From: Clostridia bacterium
GTDB lineage: Bacteria; Bacillota; Clostridia; SK-Y3; JACMMQ01
Direction of reading: 5' to 3'
Assembly (NCBI GenBank): GCA_014378955.1
Contig: JACMMQ010000285.1
Span: 1 to 6,560, forward strand
Length of the DNA: 6,560 bases
In this document: positions 5,319 to 6,560 of the stretch, in pieces
How the letters are laid out: each line of letters begins with the position of its first letter
Position numbering within the stretch: the first letter of the stretch is position 1
Notes under the pieces: model-generated
What the model saw: the letters and a program-made list of their open reading frames with translations, nothing else
What the model was told of the DNA's origin: nothing
Database searches by the model: none
Translations under genes and position numbers: made by a program

Positions 5319-6434
5319 ATGATTATCAATGCGATTGGCATCATTAATAATACACAAAAGGATGATTTTTTCAAAGAAATCACTAAAAATCGGTCGTTAG
5401 CTTCAGTACCCACAGGCGGAAAATATCGTATGATTGATTTTCCGCTTTCAAATTTAGTGAATTCTGGCGTTCAAAATGTTGGCATTTTGGTGCAATCACG
5501 CTATGGCTCTTTGATGGATCATTTGCGTGCTGGCAAGGAGTGGGGTTTGGCACGTAAACGAGATGGCTTGTACATATTGCCGTATTCGATGAACGACCAC
5601 ACCAACTTTTCACGTGGGACGCTTGAAAACTTTTACAATAACTTCGAGTATTTAAGAAAAAGTCGTCGGGAATATGCCATCATTACGGGCACCAATGTCA
5701 TTTGCAATATGGACTATACCAAGGCGTTTGAACAGCACATCGCAACTGGTGCTGACATTACGGTGATTTATAATAACCCCGTGAAAGATGTTGATGCCAA
5801 CCACTACGCCGTGCTAGAGTTGGATAAAAAGGGCAAGGTGACTGCCATTGAGGCGGTGCCTGTTTCTATTAAAAGCAACCATGTATCGATGGAAATGTAC
5901 ATTATTAAAAAAGACCTGCTCGTCACCACTGTTGAAACGTGTGTCGCCCGTGGCGAATATGATTTTGTACGAGATTTATTAGTAAAGTATGCAACCACCT
6001 TGAACATTTATGGTTACAAGCACGAAGGCTATGTCGCTCGCATAAACTCCTTACAAGGTTACTTTTCACACAACATGGCACTTTTGAAGCCAACTGTTTG
6101 GAAAGAGCTGTTTTTTGAACCTGGTCGCATTTACACCAAAATCAAGGACAGTGCCCCTACGAAATACTTAATGCATGCGCAAACGAAAAACGCGCTCATT
6201 TCTGATGGCTGTGTGATTGATGGCGAAATAGAAGATAGCATCATCTCCCGAGGTGTTACCATTAAAAAAGGCGCCCGCATCAAGAATTGCATCATCATGG
6301 AAAAATGTGTGATTGAAGAAAATGTCGTATTAGAAAACGTCATTTTGGATAAACTGGTTCATATTACCGAAGATAAACGATTGATCGGCGTGCCAGAATA
6401 CCCTGTGCTGGTTGAAAAAAAGGTTACGATATAG
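5319..6434 (+). CDS. glgD: GlgD, non-catalytic partner subunit of ADP-glucose pyrophosphorylase
   Basis: This 371-residue paralogue of GlgC has the normal GlgD length. It shares the fold (GGKYRMIDFPLSN at 33-45, the same block as in GlgC) and the C-terminal beta-helix (ISDGCVIDGEIEDSIISRGV). It has lost the active site: the glycine-rich LAGGxGxRL loop is absent (the protein begins MIINAIGIIN). The SGDH of GlgC is replaced by GTNV at 124-127, so Asn stands where the catalytic Asp should be. Firmicute GlgD proteins are known to associate with GlgC and raise or tune its activity. Here the genes are 11 bases apart and the GAGGTG ribosome binding site (5308-5313) directly follows the glgC stop, which suggests stoichiometric co-expression. 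The degeneration is the family norm, not a mutation in this strain. Confidence 0.95.
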   Translation: MIINAIGIINNTQKDDFFKEITKNRSLASVPTGGKYRMIDFPLSNLVNSGVQNVGILVQSRYGSLMDHLRAGKEWGLARKRDGLYILPYSMNDHTNFSRGTLENFYNNFEYLRKSRREYAIITGTNVICNMDYTKAFEQHIATGADITVIYNNPVKDVDANHYAVLELDKKGKVTAIEAVPVSIKSNHVSMEMYIIKKDLLVTTVETCVARGEYDFVRDLLVKYATTLNIYGYKHEGYVARINSLQGYFSHNMALLKPTVWKELFFEPGRIYTKIKDSAPTKYLMHAQTKNALISDGCVIDGEIEDSIISRGVTIKKGARIKNCIIMEKCVIEENVVLENVILDKLVHITEDKRLIGVPEYPVLVEKKVTI

Positions 6435-6440
6435 GACGAA

Positions 6441-6455
6441 GTGGGCGCTGCCCAC
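6441..6455 (+). repeat. GC-rich palindrome 1 after glgD
   Basis: GTGGGC pairs perfectly with GCCCAC around a three-base GCT loop, six bases after the glgD stop codon. It is much more GC-rich than its surroundings and has no T run behind it, so alone it is not a typical intrinsic terminator. Confidence 0.7.
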
Positions 6456-6460
6456 ACCCA

Positions 6461-6487
6461 TGCAGGCTATGCCTGCAAACCTTTTTT
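6461..6487 (+). terminator. GC-rich palindrome 2 with T run, possible glgD terminator
   Basis: TGCAGGC (6461-6467) pairs perfectly with GCCTGCA (6471-6477) around a TAT loop. A run of six T (6482-6487) starts four bases after the stem. The displaced T run makes it an imperfect intrinsic terminator, but it is the best candidate for ending the glgC-glgD transcript if no further glg gene is co-transcribed. Confidence 0.5.
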
Positions 6488-6559
6488 GAAAAAAAGGGGG
6501 CAAAAAACTTTAATTGGGATTTTAATAAAGTTTTAATCAATTTTTTTCAAAAAATTGCC
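6480..6559. repeat. Large A/T-rich imperfect inverted repeat
   Basis: Two arm pairs share a centre near 6518. TTTTTTGAAAAAAA (6482-6495) is the exact reverse complement of 6541-6554. AAAACTTTA (6504-6512) is the exact reverse complement of TAAAGTTTT (6526-6534). Each outer arm is itself nearly palindromic. GGCAA (6499-6503) and TTGCC (6555-6559) can also pair. The element runs to the window edge and may continue. It could be a bidirectional terminator or part of a dispersed palindromic repeat or small non-autonomous element. Confidence 0.6.
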
Positions 6560-6560
6560 A

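Noticed and set aside
1..6560. CRISPR array, tRNA, rRNA, transposase or toxin-antitoxin genes
   Set aside because: No regularly spaced repeats, no cloverleaf-like or rRNA-like sequence, and no matching open frames were seen; other long frames are shadows of the genes listed.

Overview
The window looks like a chromosomal stretch from a low- to mid-GC Firmicute, probably a Clostridia-type anaerobe. Three things point there: strong AGGAGG-type ribosome binding sites, Clostridia/Bacilli-like ribosomal protein sequences, and an adjacent glgC-glgD pair, an arrangement characteristic of Firmicutes. I see no tRNA, rRNA, CRISPR array, transposase or prophage gene. All complete genes appear intact.

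Left part (1-2377, minus strand): the start of the S10 ribosomal protein operon in the order rpsJ (S10), rplC (L3), rplD (L4), rplW (L23), rplB (L2, cut by the window edge). Genes are tightly packed, including a 4-base stop/start overlap between rplD and rplW. The exception is a roughly 94-base rpsJ-rplC gap that holds a clean hairpin.

Middle (2378-2867): a divergent control region. A good sigma-A type promoter (TTGATA, 17 bases, TATTAT) drives the S10 operon leftward through a leader of about 315 bases. The leader contains a compact nested-stem domain, a second hairpin, an intrinsic terminator about 200 bases from the predicted start, and a long hairpin just before the rpsJ ribosome binding site. 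This looks like a transcription attenuation device. A weaker promoter drives the rightward gene.

Right part (2868-6434, plus strand): an RluA-family pseudouridine synthase with an N-terminal S4 domain, then glgC (ADP-glucose pyrophosphorylase) and glgD (its catalytically degenerate paralogue). The glg genes are 11 bases apart and clearly form a transcription unit for making ADP-glucose, the glucosyl donor of glycogen synthesis. More glg genes may follow outside the window. The 283 bases before glgC hold two candidate promoters and a potential stem-loop.

Right edge (6441-6560): a dense cluster of palindromes directly after glgD. It comprises two GC-rich hairpins with 3-base loops, then an A/T-rich large imperfect inverted repeat. 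It could be a terminator region, a dispersed palindromic repeat, or both.

The most interesting item is the S10 leader. It carries the expected layout of a ribosomal-protein feedback attenuator, but I recognise no named leader family in it.
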